Positions 43,840-56,576 of a DNA stretch of 64,000 nt are shown piece by piece. Where the stretch lies: contig JAPEVC010000001.1 in the NCBI GenBank assembly GCA_027946555.1, positions 1-64,000 on the forward strand, written 5' to 3'. Below the pieces are notes generated by a model. It ran no database searches and was not told the origin of the DNA. It saw nothing but the letters and a program-made list of their open reading frames with translations. This stretch comes from Gnomoniopsis sp. IMI 355080. Lineage: Eukaryota; Ascomycota; Sordariomycetes; Diaporthales; Gnomoniaceae. The position numbers and the translations under genes were made by a program. Position 1 is the stretch's first letter, and each line of letters opens with the position of its first letter.

Positions 43840-44384
43840 GGTTCTCTCCGCTGGCAAAATGAACACTGGATTCTGCATACACGTTCAGGGGCCTCGCATG
43901 GACATGATTGACCAAGATGAGATCAGCTACTTGAAATTAGCACGAATTACCATAATATGTATTAAGGCGCAACTCATAGTCGCATTTTCCATTTCTAACC
44001 CTCCTAGCAAGCGCCCAGCTGCGACCCTCCAACAAAAACTAGAATGATGAAGACCTTGGTATCAAATTCTCTGCGCAGCCGTTCTTGACGAAACTAACAC
44101 TCCTGAACCCCGTATCCGTTGAAGAACCATCCAACCAGCCGAACTCCCTCCCAATGGCTCTTGTCGACGCCGAGTCAGTGCGCAATATATCCCCTTATTG
44201 CGCCCGGAAATGCTTTCTCTCGAGCAAACCAAATGAAAATAAAAGAAGTTTAGGAGGCGCGTGAGGTGAACAAAAGCGCAAACGAAAATGGGTGTATATA
44301 AATAGATGTTGGGGAGTTCCAGAAACCCTAGGTTTTGCGATTATGTGCATTGTGTGGAGTTTTTAACGACGCTGATGTAGCCCT
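43840..44384. other. Intergenic between convergent genes
   Basis: 3' flanks of the Myb-like gene and SCAP. No gene seen. Confidence 0.6.
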
Positions 44385-47300
44385 CTATCTCGACGTGGGG
44401 CCCTTTCTCCGTCGACTGGCCATAAGCGTTGTGTCAGGTCTCAGACTCTCTTCTTCCTGGTTGTCGTACCATTCGTGGCCAACGGTAATGACTTTGATAA
44501 TATTACCGAAGCCCACGGCAACACTGCCGTGGCCAACTCTGACCATAGGACCTAATTCCGAGATGATCAAACCCGACACGTCTTCTGAAGTAGCGCACGG
44601 TCTGGTCTCAAAATCCCCCTCATTTTCGAGTCTGGTGATGACCCAAGTCTCCCATGCTTGGGCCACAGAAGGTGACTGCTCCAAGTGCCTTCGTCGCCGT
44701 AGACCCGAATGGGCGAACGCTGGCAATCTATCTCGCATGGGGCTCACTTGCATTACTTCCTGGACCCTCCTTACCCCAACAACAGAGCCATTGCGTAAGG
44801 TTGTCCAAGATCCCGGGTTCTGTATTCGGCGCGTGATCTGTCTTGTTTCGTTCCAAGGACAATTGGAGCGCGCAGGTGGCCCGTTTGCATCAGAGAAACA
44901 GATGTTGTCGTATCTCTCGTCGGGAACATATGTTTGCAAGATACAGTCGCCGCTCACTTCACTGACATAGGCAAGGTTCAAAGACGACACCGTTCCGCGG
45001 CATCCAGGTACCAACCTCTGACCGCTGTAATTAAGCTTTAGCGAGCGTGGCTGCATGGGCTCAGTCATGAACGTATAAATGATTTTTGACGAATGCAGGT
45101 CGACCAGATCAACGCTCTGAGAGCGAACAATCAAGTAGGATGAGAAACCTTGGACAGACAGCAGAGACTGTGGCTGCTTGTCGTTCTTCGTCGCCAGATT
45201 AACCTCAGATGACACCCAGAACCCATTCGTGAGGGAGACTCGATGTATGCAAGCGTTGCGTGACAAAGTAAGTAAGGAAATTCGCGGCTCCGTAGAGTTT
45301 GCTATAGCTTCATGAATAATTTGCGTCAGCAAGAAAGCATATTTAGGCTGATGTTGCATTCAGAAGTCAGGGTAAGAGGCTTACCTTTCTCGGCGATAGG
45401 CAGCACGTGGCTGAGAGGACTCCTGCATATAAAGTGTTCCGACGTGTCACATGTATCGGGCCAGACCTCGGTCAATGTGCCGTTCCGCCTGACAATAACA
45501 ACAGAGCGTGTCGCATCCCTTCGAGAGGCAAAGAAAAAGGCTTCCGGCTTCTGACCGTACAGATCCACTGCTGCTGAGGGACCCCATTGCTGCTCGGCGA
45601 GACTCCAGATCAAGACCCGATATGTAGTTAAAATGGCCAGTCGCGTCGACTCCTCGTCCACCGTCATCGCTAGAATCGGGAAAGGGTCATCTATTGTCGA
45701 TCTGGGGTTGTCCAGTACATAGCTGGCGAACTCGTACCGAAGGTTCCATACCCTGATCTTGCGATCCAACCCCACAGAAATGATCTGACCATCGGGTGCG
45801 ACCACCATTTTTGCTATGTCCAGTTCGTGGCCATGCTCCAAGCTTTTGATCGAGATCAAAGGCTCTTCGTCATAGTCATCTTCCTCTCCAGCTTCTGCAA
45901 TTTCGTCCCATAACAAGTAATTCATGAGCAATCGGACACAAGCGACGGTGAAGAGAATAGTGACAAAGAATGGAGTCAACTGGTGGTGAACAAAATCATA
46001 TGCCACGTCCGGAAACCAGCGCAATTCGCCTGGCGGGCTGCGGTCGGCCCCTTTTAGCACAAAAACGACCGGGTCGTATACTCGGGCCACATAGCTGTGC
46101 GCCCAGGGCTTAATGACATTGATGACCTCCTTGGCAGTCTCATGGTCCTGTAAACGCAACCAAGATATGGGGCTTCGCGCCTGATGCAATCCTGCATACG
46201 GAGAAGACGTTGAGGCTGTCGCATCGCTAGCCTTTGAGAGAAATCGCAAAAGCCGCAGTGAATTCGACGTAGAACTGCCGCCGTCCAAGAAATGCCATTG
46301 CGCCATGACGACGAAGCCCAGCATGACGACAGTGCCGGCGATTCGTGTGGATAAGGCAATTCTACCTTGCAAAATGGCGTCCACCAACGACTGTCGAGGA
46401 TGGGTTTCCAAGTTTGGCCGATTGTTCCTAATGGCCGCCTTTTCGAGCGCATCATTGAGCTCAGTACGACGAACGTCCACGCTCAGTACGGACAGGAAGA
46501 AGGTCGACAGGTAGAAGAAGTCGAACAGAATGGCAATAGCTGCAAACGTGCAGAATGCAGAAACGCCTGAAACGACCACTGTAGAAAGACCCCAAAGTAT
46601 GAGTAGATTCTGGACCACACTGGCAAGTGCAATATGACCCGTCTGCCCGAAAGCACAGCCGATCCGACTACTGGTGCTGTGATCTGCAGGTGTCAAGATG
46701 ACAGCATTGATCAGTCTGAAGACGTTCTCCAAGCTCATGGCCATGAGGACCAGTGGATAAGCTGCTCGGGGAATCCTTGAAAGATCGATCCCACAAAGCG
46801 CGCAAACTGTCAAACTGGATACAATGGCCATTGCAATCTGCACGACGACCGTCACCATCAAGCCAACCTTGGACTTAACCGCCCTAATCTTGGAAAGGCT
46901 TAGGACAAAATAGGAGAAGGTCAGGACGTATGCAAGAGACAAGAAAACCGTGTCCTGCATCGAAATAGGGCGAAATTGAAATTCGTAGAGCTGTGACCCT
47001 GTCGATACCCCGTCCGCCGGAAAGATGTCCCACTTGTGGGTCATTCGCGCCGCAAAGTCCTTTGTTTTCCTCTCCCACTGTCTTCCCACTGGTGAGTCCC
47101 GAAGATGAAGCAAGGTGATGACGAGCGTGTCAGCAGCGACAAGCTTTCTGTCTTCGAAACTCTTGCCGCTGAAGACAATGGAGTGCCTTAAGGTGACATT
47201 GACCGAGGTTGGTTGGGTCTTCCTTTCATTGACGGTGCTCAGGAAATCCGTGTCTTGTTGGATTTTCTCAGCGTCACAGCACCAATATTGCAGTGGAGAG

Positions 47301-47785
47301 TGAAAGAACCACGATTGATTGGTGAGTCCATTGATAACATGAAAAGAATCCCTTTCGCTGCGCGAAAGGTCAATTGCTGGATCTACCACAGCAATGTTGC
47401 GGGCAGGTTGACGCGGGTCGAAGTTGGTGGTAGGCCCTAGTACCTCGTCTTGAAGCTCCAGAGCACCGAGAAGCACCTGACGATCCAGGGCCTTCATGTA
47501 GCTCCCATGAACCCAGATGGAGCGCATGATGACATCGGGCTCGTTGAAGCGCTTCTCGCCAAGTGGCTGAGCGTCGGTCCACACATGTAGAGGGAGATTC
47601 GGGGCGGCAATGGTGAAATCGGTCGTATAGAGGAAGGGAAGAGGATATATGAGCGTGGCAGCAACCGCGACAGACACCAAGAGGGTGGTGAGGACATGCC
47701 GGGCAGCATATTTTCCATAACGGGTCAAAATTGTCCGGAGGGGATGCGACGGTGACAATACCGGAGCCTCGGTCGTCCTTGACAT
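44385..47785 (-). CDS. SCP1: SREBP cleavage-activating protein (SCAP/Scp1)
   Basis: ER membrane sterol sensor that escorts the SREBP transcription factor; in fungi it couples ergosterol and oxygen supply to gene expression. 1107 aa. Minus-strand exons 47785-45385 and 45307-44385; the 77-bp intron (GTAAGC..GAAG) is in the C-terminal WD region. The first helix is at residues about 28-50. A luminal loop follows (N-glycosylation-type NQS, NVT). The sterol-sensing domain is about residues 277-440, starting MQDTVFLSLAYVLTFSYFVL and containing YPLVLMAMSLENVFRLINAV. After two more membrane segments, the C-terminal half carries WD40-like repeats (GLDRKIRVWNL, RVLIWSL). Assignment is confident from architecture and motifs. 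Confidence 0.93.
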
Positions 47786-48511
47786 TTTGGCCTTGTCAAT
47801 CCAACTGTCCCTACAAGAAAATCACATTGCGAGATAGAAGGAAAGGAAGAAGGTAAACTCACCCTCTGAACGGATATAGTAAGTACCAAATCATCACCAG
47901 CCGAATCGCCGACAATTCCGGACAGTGTTACATGCGGTAAGAAGGGTGGATGAACAGCACATTCTTGGCGCCTGCGCAGTGGGGAAAAGCCCAAGAGAGG
48001 TAGGATGAGCACACGATCGTCTTGCTGCTGCTTGTTCAGCTGCGTGAGTTCGAGAATTGTGGATACTTGCGACACCGGAGGCGCGCTGAGCATCCGGTAT
48101 GCATAAACCCTAAGGCCGCGACGTGACTGTACACAGCTAGCGAGTCTGAGCTCCAGGAGGACTTTGATGCGGCAGGCTGGTGATGCGTAAGACTTCCCTC
48201 CGGCGGAGGAGGGACGGAACCTTATATTGAGCTCGTGGTACTGAAGCGGAGCGGAGCGAAGCGAGGGAAGCACTTTGGTACTCAGGTAGCTTTGGCCGGA
48301 GGATGTGATATGGAGAGCTGCGTTGGCATGCCTTGGTTTACAAGCTTGGTCCCGGTCAACCAAGATGCGAAAGCTAGGCTCCTGACTGGTGCATGGAAGT
48401 TGCCGTGATGCCTGGAAGTTGCCGCGATGCGTAGGATGTAGAGCTATGTAATTTTTGGTACAAACAACGGATCTGCAGGTTGTTTGTGGAGTTGATGAGC
48501 GCTATGCGATA

Positions 48512-48524
48512 ACACACACACACA
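48512..48524 (+). repeat. (AC)n microsatellite
   Basis: Six and a half AC units. Confidence 0.85.
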
Positions 48525-48789
48525 AAAGCAAGAAAGAAGGTCGAACGAAGGTCGTCGGCTTTGAGACGAGATGGGCTGGAGTGTGACGACACAGGCCAAG
48601 CGGCTAGGACCTTAAGCCTCACGGCGCAACTCAATTTGACCTAGATCGAGGCTAACCACCACCAAGCGCCAATGAGCGACAGAGATGAGTCGGGAGGACA
48701 GGTGCGTAGATGCTTTCGAAGCGGACGCGGTGGGGTCGCAGATTTTTGAAAAGTACCTCGCACACGAGTCTCGGATGCTGTGCGGATGA

Positions 48790-48860
48790 GCTTGGGTGCT
48801 CTTGGTTGCCTGGGTGTTTGGGTGCTTGGGCGCTTGGGCGCTTGTTTGCTTGGGTTCTTG
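48790..48860 (+). repeat. GCTTGGG-type tandem repeat
   Basis: About eight imperfect units of GCTTGGGY, interrupted by variants such as CCTGGGTG and GTTTGGGT. Confidence 0.8.
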
Positions 48861-49954
48861 CGTGATTGGAGACGACGTCGACAAATTGACGATCGCGCTA
48901 TTCAGCGATCAAGCTCGAGACAGAGATAGCATGACAGGCGTGGCCTGTGCTCTCTCGTAGTAGGACGGACGGTTCTAGTTACTGCGGATGGGTGGAGATG
49001 GTCCAAGCTATCGGATCTGTCAATAGTCTGCAATTCGATTGCTCGCTACACTTGCGCGCCAATCGATCGAAGACGGAAAACGGACAGCTTAACACCAAAG
49101 TTGGGTTTGTCGAGGGGCGCCTGCTTGGCATTGCATGGCGTGGCGTGGTTGCGTACTTAGGTAGTGCTTGTTGGGTTACTATAGTGGTATAGTAGTGCGT
49201 ATAGTGCCGTAATCTGTACCACTACCTTGGGGCAGGGATAGGTGTGGTTAGGTAAAAATCGCAAGGTTGAGACGGCGGAAACTATAATGCCAGGCACCCG
49301 AAGAAATGAAAGTCATCTGCAGGGATCCCCAAGGCTGCTGAAAAAGGCGGCACGACAGACTGAGGAAGAAAAGAGGACGAAAAGTCCGTTGCAGTGGAGC
49401 ACAGACGCCGTTGATGCTTTGCTTGGCCGTTTTGACTTCGGACTGCTGGGCTTCCAGATCCTTTGTAGAAGCCTGGTGGGAAGACTGTTTATAGACCGGA
49501 TTAAAAAGCCTCCCTCCCCACACGGCCGGTACGATTTCCAATAGTGTGGTGCGATTAGGAAGTTGGTCTGTTTGATGTCCCAACAACGCGATCGATGGCT
49601 GAGCTGGTGGGGTGACAATTTGGCAAGACAATTCAAGACATATGATGAATAAATGGAGACGTGTGACGAGAGGGCGACAAAGCAGAGAGAAATGGTGAAC
49701 AATCGACCAGCGCACGGAACTATACCATTGCGTGGCGGGTGAAGCCGTGTTCGATGCTTTCCTTTTACGAGTTTTGCTGTGGACATGCCACATAACTCGG
49801 CCCAGCAGCACGGCGCTTGCGTACTGAAAGAGAAAAGCACCGCCGACTAGATACACCTACATACCTAGTTGCCAGCATGCTTTGCTCGATTACCACAGTC
49901 CGTCTCGCTTTCGGTTTGTCTTTGATGGCCTGACGCCGCTTCTGCTGCCCCGAG

Positions 49955-49996
49955 TCGCCCTCGCCCTCGCTCCTCGCCCTCGCCCTCGCTTTCGCC
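49955..49996 (+). repeat. CGCCCT hexamer repeat
   Basis: About seven CGCCCT/CGCTCCT-type units. Confidence 0.8.
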
Positions 49997-50900
49997 AGTG
50001 AGCTATTCGACAATCACTTCGTCATTGATCCTCTGATAATCTTCTTCGTGTCTTGCATCAGTCCACATGACGTATGGAATAGCGCTGAGTCGATGTGCAC
50101 ACTGACTGCTACAGGTATTGCTTGAGAGTCTGAGTGACGCACGTTCTCGAGGCGATGTAGGTGTGGGATGTTCAGCTGCGAAAGCGAACAGTCAAGAGCG
50201 CCGGACGGCGCCGTGTGTCCTGTTGAAAAGCGTTACAGTTTGCACGGCTTGGAGCGGGACCTCTTTACTCTTATTTAATTGTCCAAACTCGAAAATACAC
50301 TCTGCGAATAGGTGGTCTCGGGGTTGTATTTATCCATTCGCTACTCGTCATCTGTCGTATGGATACTACATGGCAGATATCGCCGGCTTCACCAGTGTCC
50401 ATCGCGTTGCCAAGATCAGGCCATTCTGATGGCTTCATCAGGCGATAGTGCCGTCATACAAGCTTCGACATCGCTGCGTTTGGACCCACTGCTGTGTGCC
50501 TAGGTAGAGTGGCTGCATCCACCCGCCAATGCTACCGAAATACCGAGTGAAAACCTAGAACCTTTCAAGGTTCCTTCAAACCTTAGTGCTTCGAACCCTG
50601 TTGGTGGCATCCAGGAAGTACGGAGTACTACATACCACGGTGGTACAGTACCTAGCACAGCACCTTGTGCGAATCAACTACCTGCCACACATCGTCGGTG
50701 CACATTCACTATGCAGTGCTGGCAGCGGCATGCACGTCCTTGAGTTTCGAGTTGGACGTTATGCTTATTATGTACCTGCGGAGCTCTCCTCTAGAATCTA
50801 CTACCTCACCACGTGGAGCTAGCGTGTAAAAGGGCTCTCCCGAGATCAACAATTTCCAGGTTTGTTGCTACTCAGGTCGTCAGACCTAACTACATAAATA

Positions 50901-50922
50901 CCTGCCTAAGTAGGTAGGCAGG
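50901..50922. repeat. 8-bp inverted repeat (CCTGCCTA/TAGGCAGG)
   Basis: Perfect 8-bp arms with a 6-base loop, in a run of TAGGTA motifs about 230 bp before the JMJD7-like start. Confidence 0.75.
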
Positions 50923-50951
50923 CCCCTAGCTTAGGTAGCTGTTAGGTACAG

Positions 50952-50961
50952 TACCTAGGTA
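50952..50961. repeat. TACCTAGGTA palindrome
   Basis: Perfect 10-bp palindrome; the same word recurs at 60080-60089. Confidence 0.8.
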
Positions 50962-51144
50962 GGGTTTCTAGGTAACATTAGATGCCCCAGGGACCCCGCT
51001 AGTTCGTCTCGGTTCGTGCCAAGTACAGGGGGCCTTGCCTCCCCAGAATGCTGTCAAATTTCACACCTCAACGACATACCATCCGCAAGGCCGTGATAAC
51101 CGCTTCCCTGGCCTCGCCCTGGCGTCTTGGGTCTTACCTCCGTC

Positions 51145-52513
51145 ATGGACCCAGGCACCGATCCTATAGCAGAACTGCTCGATAATTATCATGAGCTTAA
51201 TAGTTCTGACATCCAAGAACTTGACGCAGAGCCAAGTCCACTAGAGTTCATGCGCTATGTCGCGAGGAATACACCTTTCGTGGTGAGGAAGGGTGCTGCC
51301 AACTGGTCAGCCACTAAGAAGTGGACAGCCAACTATCTCCTGGAATACCTCCAGGATCAAACGGTCAATGTCGCCGTCACTCCGAAAGGGTGTGTATTCT
51401 TCACTCACTTTCGTTGCCTGTCGAAGATGCAGAGTTTAAACGTTTCTCCTATGTCCGAGTAGAGTCTAATCTCGTCTGTCTTCATCAGCAATGCCGATGC
51501 TCCTACATATCACCAAAATGGTGAACTCATTTTTGCAAAGCCCTGGGAGGAGGATCAACCATTCTCAGTATTTCTCGATTATGTGAGGCGTCAAGAGGTA
51601 GACCCTTCCTTTCCTCGAGACTCTGAGATCAGATATGCCCAAACTCGTCAGTACGAGCAACTCATCTTTTTTACTATCTTCTTGACACCTAATCTTGACT
51701 CCTAGAGAATGATAATCTCCGTCATGAATACGTCTCTCTGTTTAATGAGGTTCAAAGGGACATTCCCTTTGCGCGAATCGCACTACAGAAAGATGCGGAA
51801 GCTATCAACATGTGGTTAGTATCCCACTACTGTCGAGCGACAGGCTTAGTTACCGGTTCGAGATAGCTTTTGGGGACAAGATGTGCGATCTAAACCAACA
51901 TCTCCACAATTTCAGGATAGGTAACTCCCGGTCCGTAACGGCTCTTCACAAGGACAACTACGAGAACATATATGTACAAATCCAGGGCCGAAAGCATTTC
52001 GTCCTGCTACCTCCCCACTGCCACCCCTGCGTCAACGAGCAGCCCCTTCGGCCTGCTACCTACGCCAGGAATAACGTCAATGGGAGCAAACTCGATCTTG
52101 TTATGGACGTTGGGGAAGGAAACGATGAATCGGACCGTGTACCGTTTGCTACCTGGGATCCGGATCGGCCTCATGAGCATGCAACACCGTACTCGAAGCT
52201 GCCCGAGCCAATTCGTGTTACGCTGGAGAAGGGAGATATGCTGTATCTACCAGCTATGTGGTAAGCCCTCTGCAAAGCCACTTCTACTATTGATGGAACT
52301 GACGCTGTTGTCGCACAGGTACCACAAAGTTTCCCAGTCTTGCTCGGAAGATGGCATATGCGTGGCTGTCAATTACTGGTTAGTAGAATGACTGGCACCT
52401 TTTCTTCTTCCTTTCGTGATCTAACTCATTGAAAATATAGGTATGACATGGAGTTTAGTGGTCCTCTCTATCCATTGACTCAGTTTGTAAGATCCTCTTA
52501 CTTGCACAACTAG
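51145..52513 (+). CDS. JmjC hydroxylase, JMJD7-like
   Basis: Fe(II)/2-oxoglutarate oxygenase with a cupin-type JmjC domain, closest in layout to JMJD7, a lysyl hydroxylase of GTPases; 329 aa. Exons 51145-51389, 51489-51646, 51706-51814, 51916-52260, 52319-52378, 52441-52513. Iron ligands are H182 and D184 in TALHKDNYENIY and H288 in WYHKVSQS. The GRKHFVLLPP strand and the conserved end NYWYDMEFSGPLYPL, which appears only after splicing, support the model. The first intron uses GTGTGT at 51390, needed to give the in-frame VTPKGNADAP. Introns are 58-101 bp. No signal peptide; cytosolic role inferred. Substrate in fungi unknown. Confidence 0.9.
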
Positions 52514-53130
52514 CGGAGATGGTTCTGAGATTTGAGGCCGGCTAGCTAAGCCCTGAACTTGGGCTAAACTTACCATGAGTATGGCTGAGGCTCAGATTCA
52601 ACTATGCAAGCATTCTGATGAAGGTCTAAAAAAGGCGAAGAGGCAATATGAGAGAAAGCATGACATGCTGATGGGGCAGAATCGATATACCTGTGCCAGC
52701 ATTGCATTCAAGGTGTCGGTTGACTTTCACTTTATATATGAGGCATACTACCGCATATGTATATGTATAATTTAGTGTTGACTGAATAGCGCAGTGCCTC
52801 AATGATCGTGTAGTCATCAAAGATATCATTTTCTAAGCTTCCAATTTCCAGACTTCATGAATTGTTAAAGTGCATTGAACATGATCAGGGCCTTAGGACC
52901 CCGGCTAAATTGCGGCGGGCTATAGTAGGTAGTGATAGACAGGGGTATGGCCCCTCTCTACTTGGCCTCTACCTACCTAATATGGACAACCAAGCTATCC
53001 TCCACCACTTACAGCAAATGCTGACCATCGTCGTCCACATTGTCAACCCCCATTGCTACTAAATTTTGAAGGAGCCTAACGCAGAAACGTCTCTGCGAAA
53101 TCAACCACTTCACGAGCAGACGCCGCCAGG
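52514..53130. other. Intergenic
   Basis: 3' flank of the JmjC gene and promoter of recyclin; CTACCTACCTAATA-type motif near 52970. No gene seen. Confidence 0.55.
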
Positions 53131-56065
53131 ATGTCTCGGTTCAGCAGGGCCCCAGGCCCTCCGAACACCAGCATCCTGAACACGCTGCGTGCCGCCGAGA
53201 TGATCGATTCCAAGGCTGTGCTGCCAGCTGGTACATTCGCTCCATCTGCCTCCTGTTTGAGTCCCTCTCAGCTAACCATAACGTGCCCTGTTCCCAGAGA
53301 TCATCGTGACTATCCTCGACTATCTCCCCATTTCCGATCTCCTCCGCTTCGCCCGCACCTCCTCTCGCATGCGCGAAATGGTCTACGACGACACACGCTG
53401 GGTAGCCCGCCTCAAAGCAATGGGCCTATGGAACGAAGTCGAAGCGCGTCGCCGGTTCGAGGAAGTCATGCGCCGGCGCAAAGAGGCCCAGGAAAGGGAA
53501 GCACGCGCGAGAGCCGCCAGTGTTGCTGGGACAGCCGGGGCGGTAGGGCCTGGTGGTGCGCCCAAGCGCCAGAGTGCAACGATCTTCTTCGACGCCGAGA
53601 AAGAAGAGGAGCGGAAACGACGTATGAGCACGGTTCCACCTGCGGCAACGGCGAGGCCGCGCGATTCGAGTGTGGTTGGCGAGCTGAAGGACGGATTTGA
53701 GACGCTGAGCGTGGCTGGGGGCCCGAATCCGCAGCAGGCGTCGTCGACGGTGCCCAAAGACCCACTCAAAGATTCTGAGGCGCTATTGCAAGTGTTGAAG
53801 AATGTGCGGAGCATACGTGGGCACGCGAGGGAGGAATATGGCAAAATATACGGTGCGCTGGCGCCGTTCTATCACGACCTCGTACGCGCCAAGAGCCATG
53901 CCGATCCGGCCATCTTCAAGGTTTTCAGGGATCCAGAGAGTCAGGCGAAGATGCTGGCGAATCTGCATGTATTTGCGAAAAGTGACTGGACAGCGGGGTC
54001 TGCTCAGCGAGAGGAGAAGCTGACGCGTATGACCAACATCTTTGAGAGCGCTGTTTTGAGGGAGTTTGAACAGGGCTACGAGGTGTGGGATGTGGAGGGG
54101 AAGATGAAGGGGTATGCACATGTGCTGGATACGCTGAACAGCACCGCAGGCGAGGATGTGTTCGTGCACAAGCATCCACTGTTTTCAGATCGCGAGGTCA
54201 TGGCTAATCCTCTGGATTGCCTCAACCAATCATCCGCGAACGCCATCACGCTGGAGCCATCACGTCAGTTCTTCGAGGTATTGGCCAGGAAGCTCAATGA
54301 GCAGTCCGAGATCATACACAAGGTCTTTCCCCAAGCGGGCAAGGTCTTCTGGGCTTTTGCCGACAAGGCTCGAGAGGATATCGTGATGGACTACGCAACA
54401 TCGTTGTTTGACGAGGCGCGCGAGAGGAGTATAGAATCCTACCTCCGCGCAGTTTCGGGTATCTTCGAGCAATGTCTGCAATTCCTACGGTCCCTAAATG
54501 TGGATTCATGCAACAAGGAGGAGAATGAAGAGAAGGCGAAGGAGCAGGCGCATAGGGTTGTAGAGCCCCATCTGGATCTTTACCTGCAGGACGAGTTGGA
54601 GTTCTTCCAGCAGAAGGCAGAGGAAGAGGTGGGCAACTGGGAAAGGAAGCTGTCAGAGCAGGATGCCACCGAGGAGTCCTTCTACATGTCAAATTTTACC
54701 CGGCAGGTGGAGAAGAAGGATTTCTTGAGCTCCTTCAAGAAAGCAATCATGATGCCTGTCACTGTCTTGCCGACTTTACCCGGACAGGTTTTCTCCTCTC
54801 CATTTGGCTCGACAAAGCCAACAGTCGGTCCCACGGCAAATGGTACGGCAGCTCCGTCGTCAAGACCGTCAACACCTGGTAGCGTTGTGCCAGATAGGAA
54901 AGCCGGACAACTTCCGGAGAAGGCACCAACTGACGAGTTGGCTGCGAAAGCGGCCCTCATGGCCTCAAGGCTTGAGGGAATCAAGTCCCTATTCAGCATC
55001 GAAGTAGCCTTGCAGCTCGTGCACCTCGCCAAGACAAGCCTTGGCCGCGCCGCCGTCATCATCAGTCTCGGCGGGCAATCGGGCGGCGAAGCCCGCGAGC
55101 AATGCGCGCAAATCTTTGTCAGCCTACTCCGGATCCTCGGCAATCGACATATCAAGCCCGGCTTTGACAAAGCAGTCGACCATTTATCAGTCTACAAAGC
55201 CCGCGAGGTAACAGATCACTCTGCGCAAAGCGGTGTCGCTCCGCTCGTCCAGTTCATCGAACTGGTCAACGTCGGCGATCTGATCAGCCAGATGATCGAT
55301 GTCTTTTACGAGCAGCAGCTCGCGCAACCCAAAATCGCCGACCGCAACGACTTCCTCGATCCGTCCGCCATGGCCAAGAAGAAGTTCGAGCAGATGCTCG
55401 ACGAGAGCGTCGCGGCGGGCCTCAACAAGGGCATCGACGTGCTCATGGACGAGGTGGAGTACATTTGCGCGACGACGCAGCTGCCGTCTGACTACAACCC
55501 CACCTCGCCCGAGGCCAACGCGCTCGGCGCCCCCGACAAGCGCGCCAGCGTGCAAAGCTTTGCGAGCTTCGGGTCGCAGAAGCATGCCGCGCACGTCGGG
55601 GACCTGGGCCCCACGCAGACAGCCAAGCGCGTCGTTGACCTCGTCAGCTCGCACACGGGCATGTTGGTTGGGTCGACCGAGAAGACGATGCTGGAGGTGT
55701 TCAATGGCGAGGTGGGGCTGCGACTGTTCACGGCTGTGTGCAAGCACATCAAGCGGCAGCGCATCTCGGTGGATGGCGCGACGAAGCTGATTGCCGACAT
55801 GACGCTTTATTTTGAGTACGTGCAGACGCTCAAGAACGCCGACTTGCTTGCGTATTTCCGCGCGCTACGGGAGTTGAGCCAAATTTACTTGATTGATCCA
55901 CGGCATTCAAAGGACATGGCAACTATCATTGCGGATGGCGACCGTTTCGGCGGCATTTTCCGCGCCGAGGAGGTGTATGAATTTGCGGAGCGGAGGGCCG
56001 ATTGGTATCAGGTCAAAAGGGACGTGGAGAGAGCCATGTATGGGCTGGAGTGTTGTTTGATGTGA
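53131..56065 (+). CDS. RCY1: Recyclin-1 (F-box plus Sec10-like), Rcy1/Pof6
   Basis: F-box protein of endocytic recycling and exocytosis at growth sites. 955 aa, exons 53131-53230 and 53298-56065; the 67-bp intron GTACAT..CCCAG falls just before the F-box (EIIVTILDYLPISDLLRFAR, about residues 34-75). Residues about 95-180 are low-complexity Ala/Arg-rich. The remainder is a Sec10-like helical domain, with stretches such as AVLREFEQGYEVWDVEGKMK and LPTLPGQVFSSPF, ending in a C-terminus (ERAMYGLECCLM) that includes a possible CaaX-like cysteine ending (CCLM). Length matches fungal recyclins. That the CCLM end is prenylated is inference from the motif. Confidence 0.93.
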
Positions 56066-56576
56066 GCAATAGATATATACAGGTTTTGTGTATAGAATCG
56101 GGTCAAGCACGGCGTTCTGGGACGGAAAAGGCCTCTCTTTGGGTAGGGATGAGGCCACTTAACGATAAAGATTGGATGTCAGGCGACACAATGAAATTCA
56201 AGCATTGCGAATTGTTCCTCGTATGAAAGGCGCTGAAGCTGTAGAGTTGATTGTGCAGCATATTTGTTTTTCAGGCGGGACAACAGCACATCCTACTCAC
56301 ATACTTCAGCCTGTAAAGGTTGAAATTGTACAGTCGTAACACAATAGGAGTTATGAAATTAGCATACCAATAACAAGTCAACAAACACCAAGCAGTATCA
56401 TCTGCTGCAGCAACGCCAAAATAATGCCACCCTAATGCTACCGGGTATCGCGTTGCTAGTACCGTTCCGTCCCCAGGTCCAAGTATATGTACACTGTCCA
56501 ACCTTGCTCCAGTCCAGTGATTGATCCAATCGTTCGCAAAAACAACAATAAAATCAACTCATGCGCATACTGCTCT
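56066..56576. other. Intergenic between convergent genes
   Basis: 3' flanks of recyclin and Sfk1. No gene seen. Confidence 0.6.

Larger units (their letters stand above)
47786..51144. other. 3.4-kb gene-poor region rich in simple repeats
   Basis: Between divergent SCAP and JMJD7-like genes. No gene recognised; open frames at 47725-48363, 48612-48884 and 49248-49856 (all minus) lack motifs, and several overlap in different frames. Contains (AC)n at 48512-48524, GCTTGGG-type repeats at 48790-48860, CGCCCT hexamers at 49955-49996, a hairpin at 50901-50922 and a TACCTAGGTA palindrome at 50952-50961. Confidence 0.5.

Noticed and set aside
49248..49856. Two overlapping minus-strand frames (49248-49856, 49313-49840) as a gene
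   Set aside because: Two different frames open over the same DNA, neither with a domain, signal peptide or good composition.
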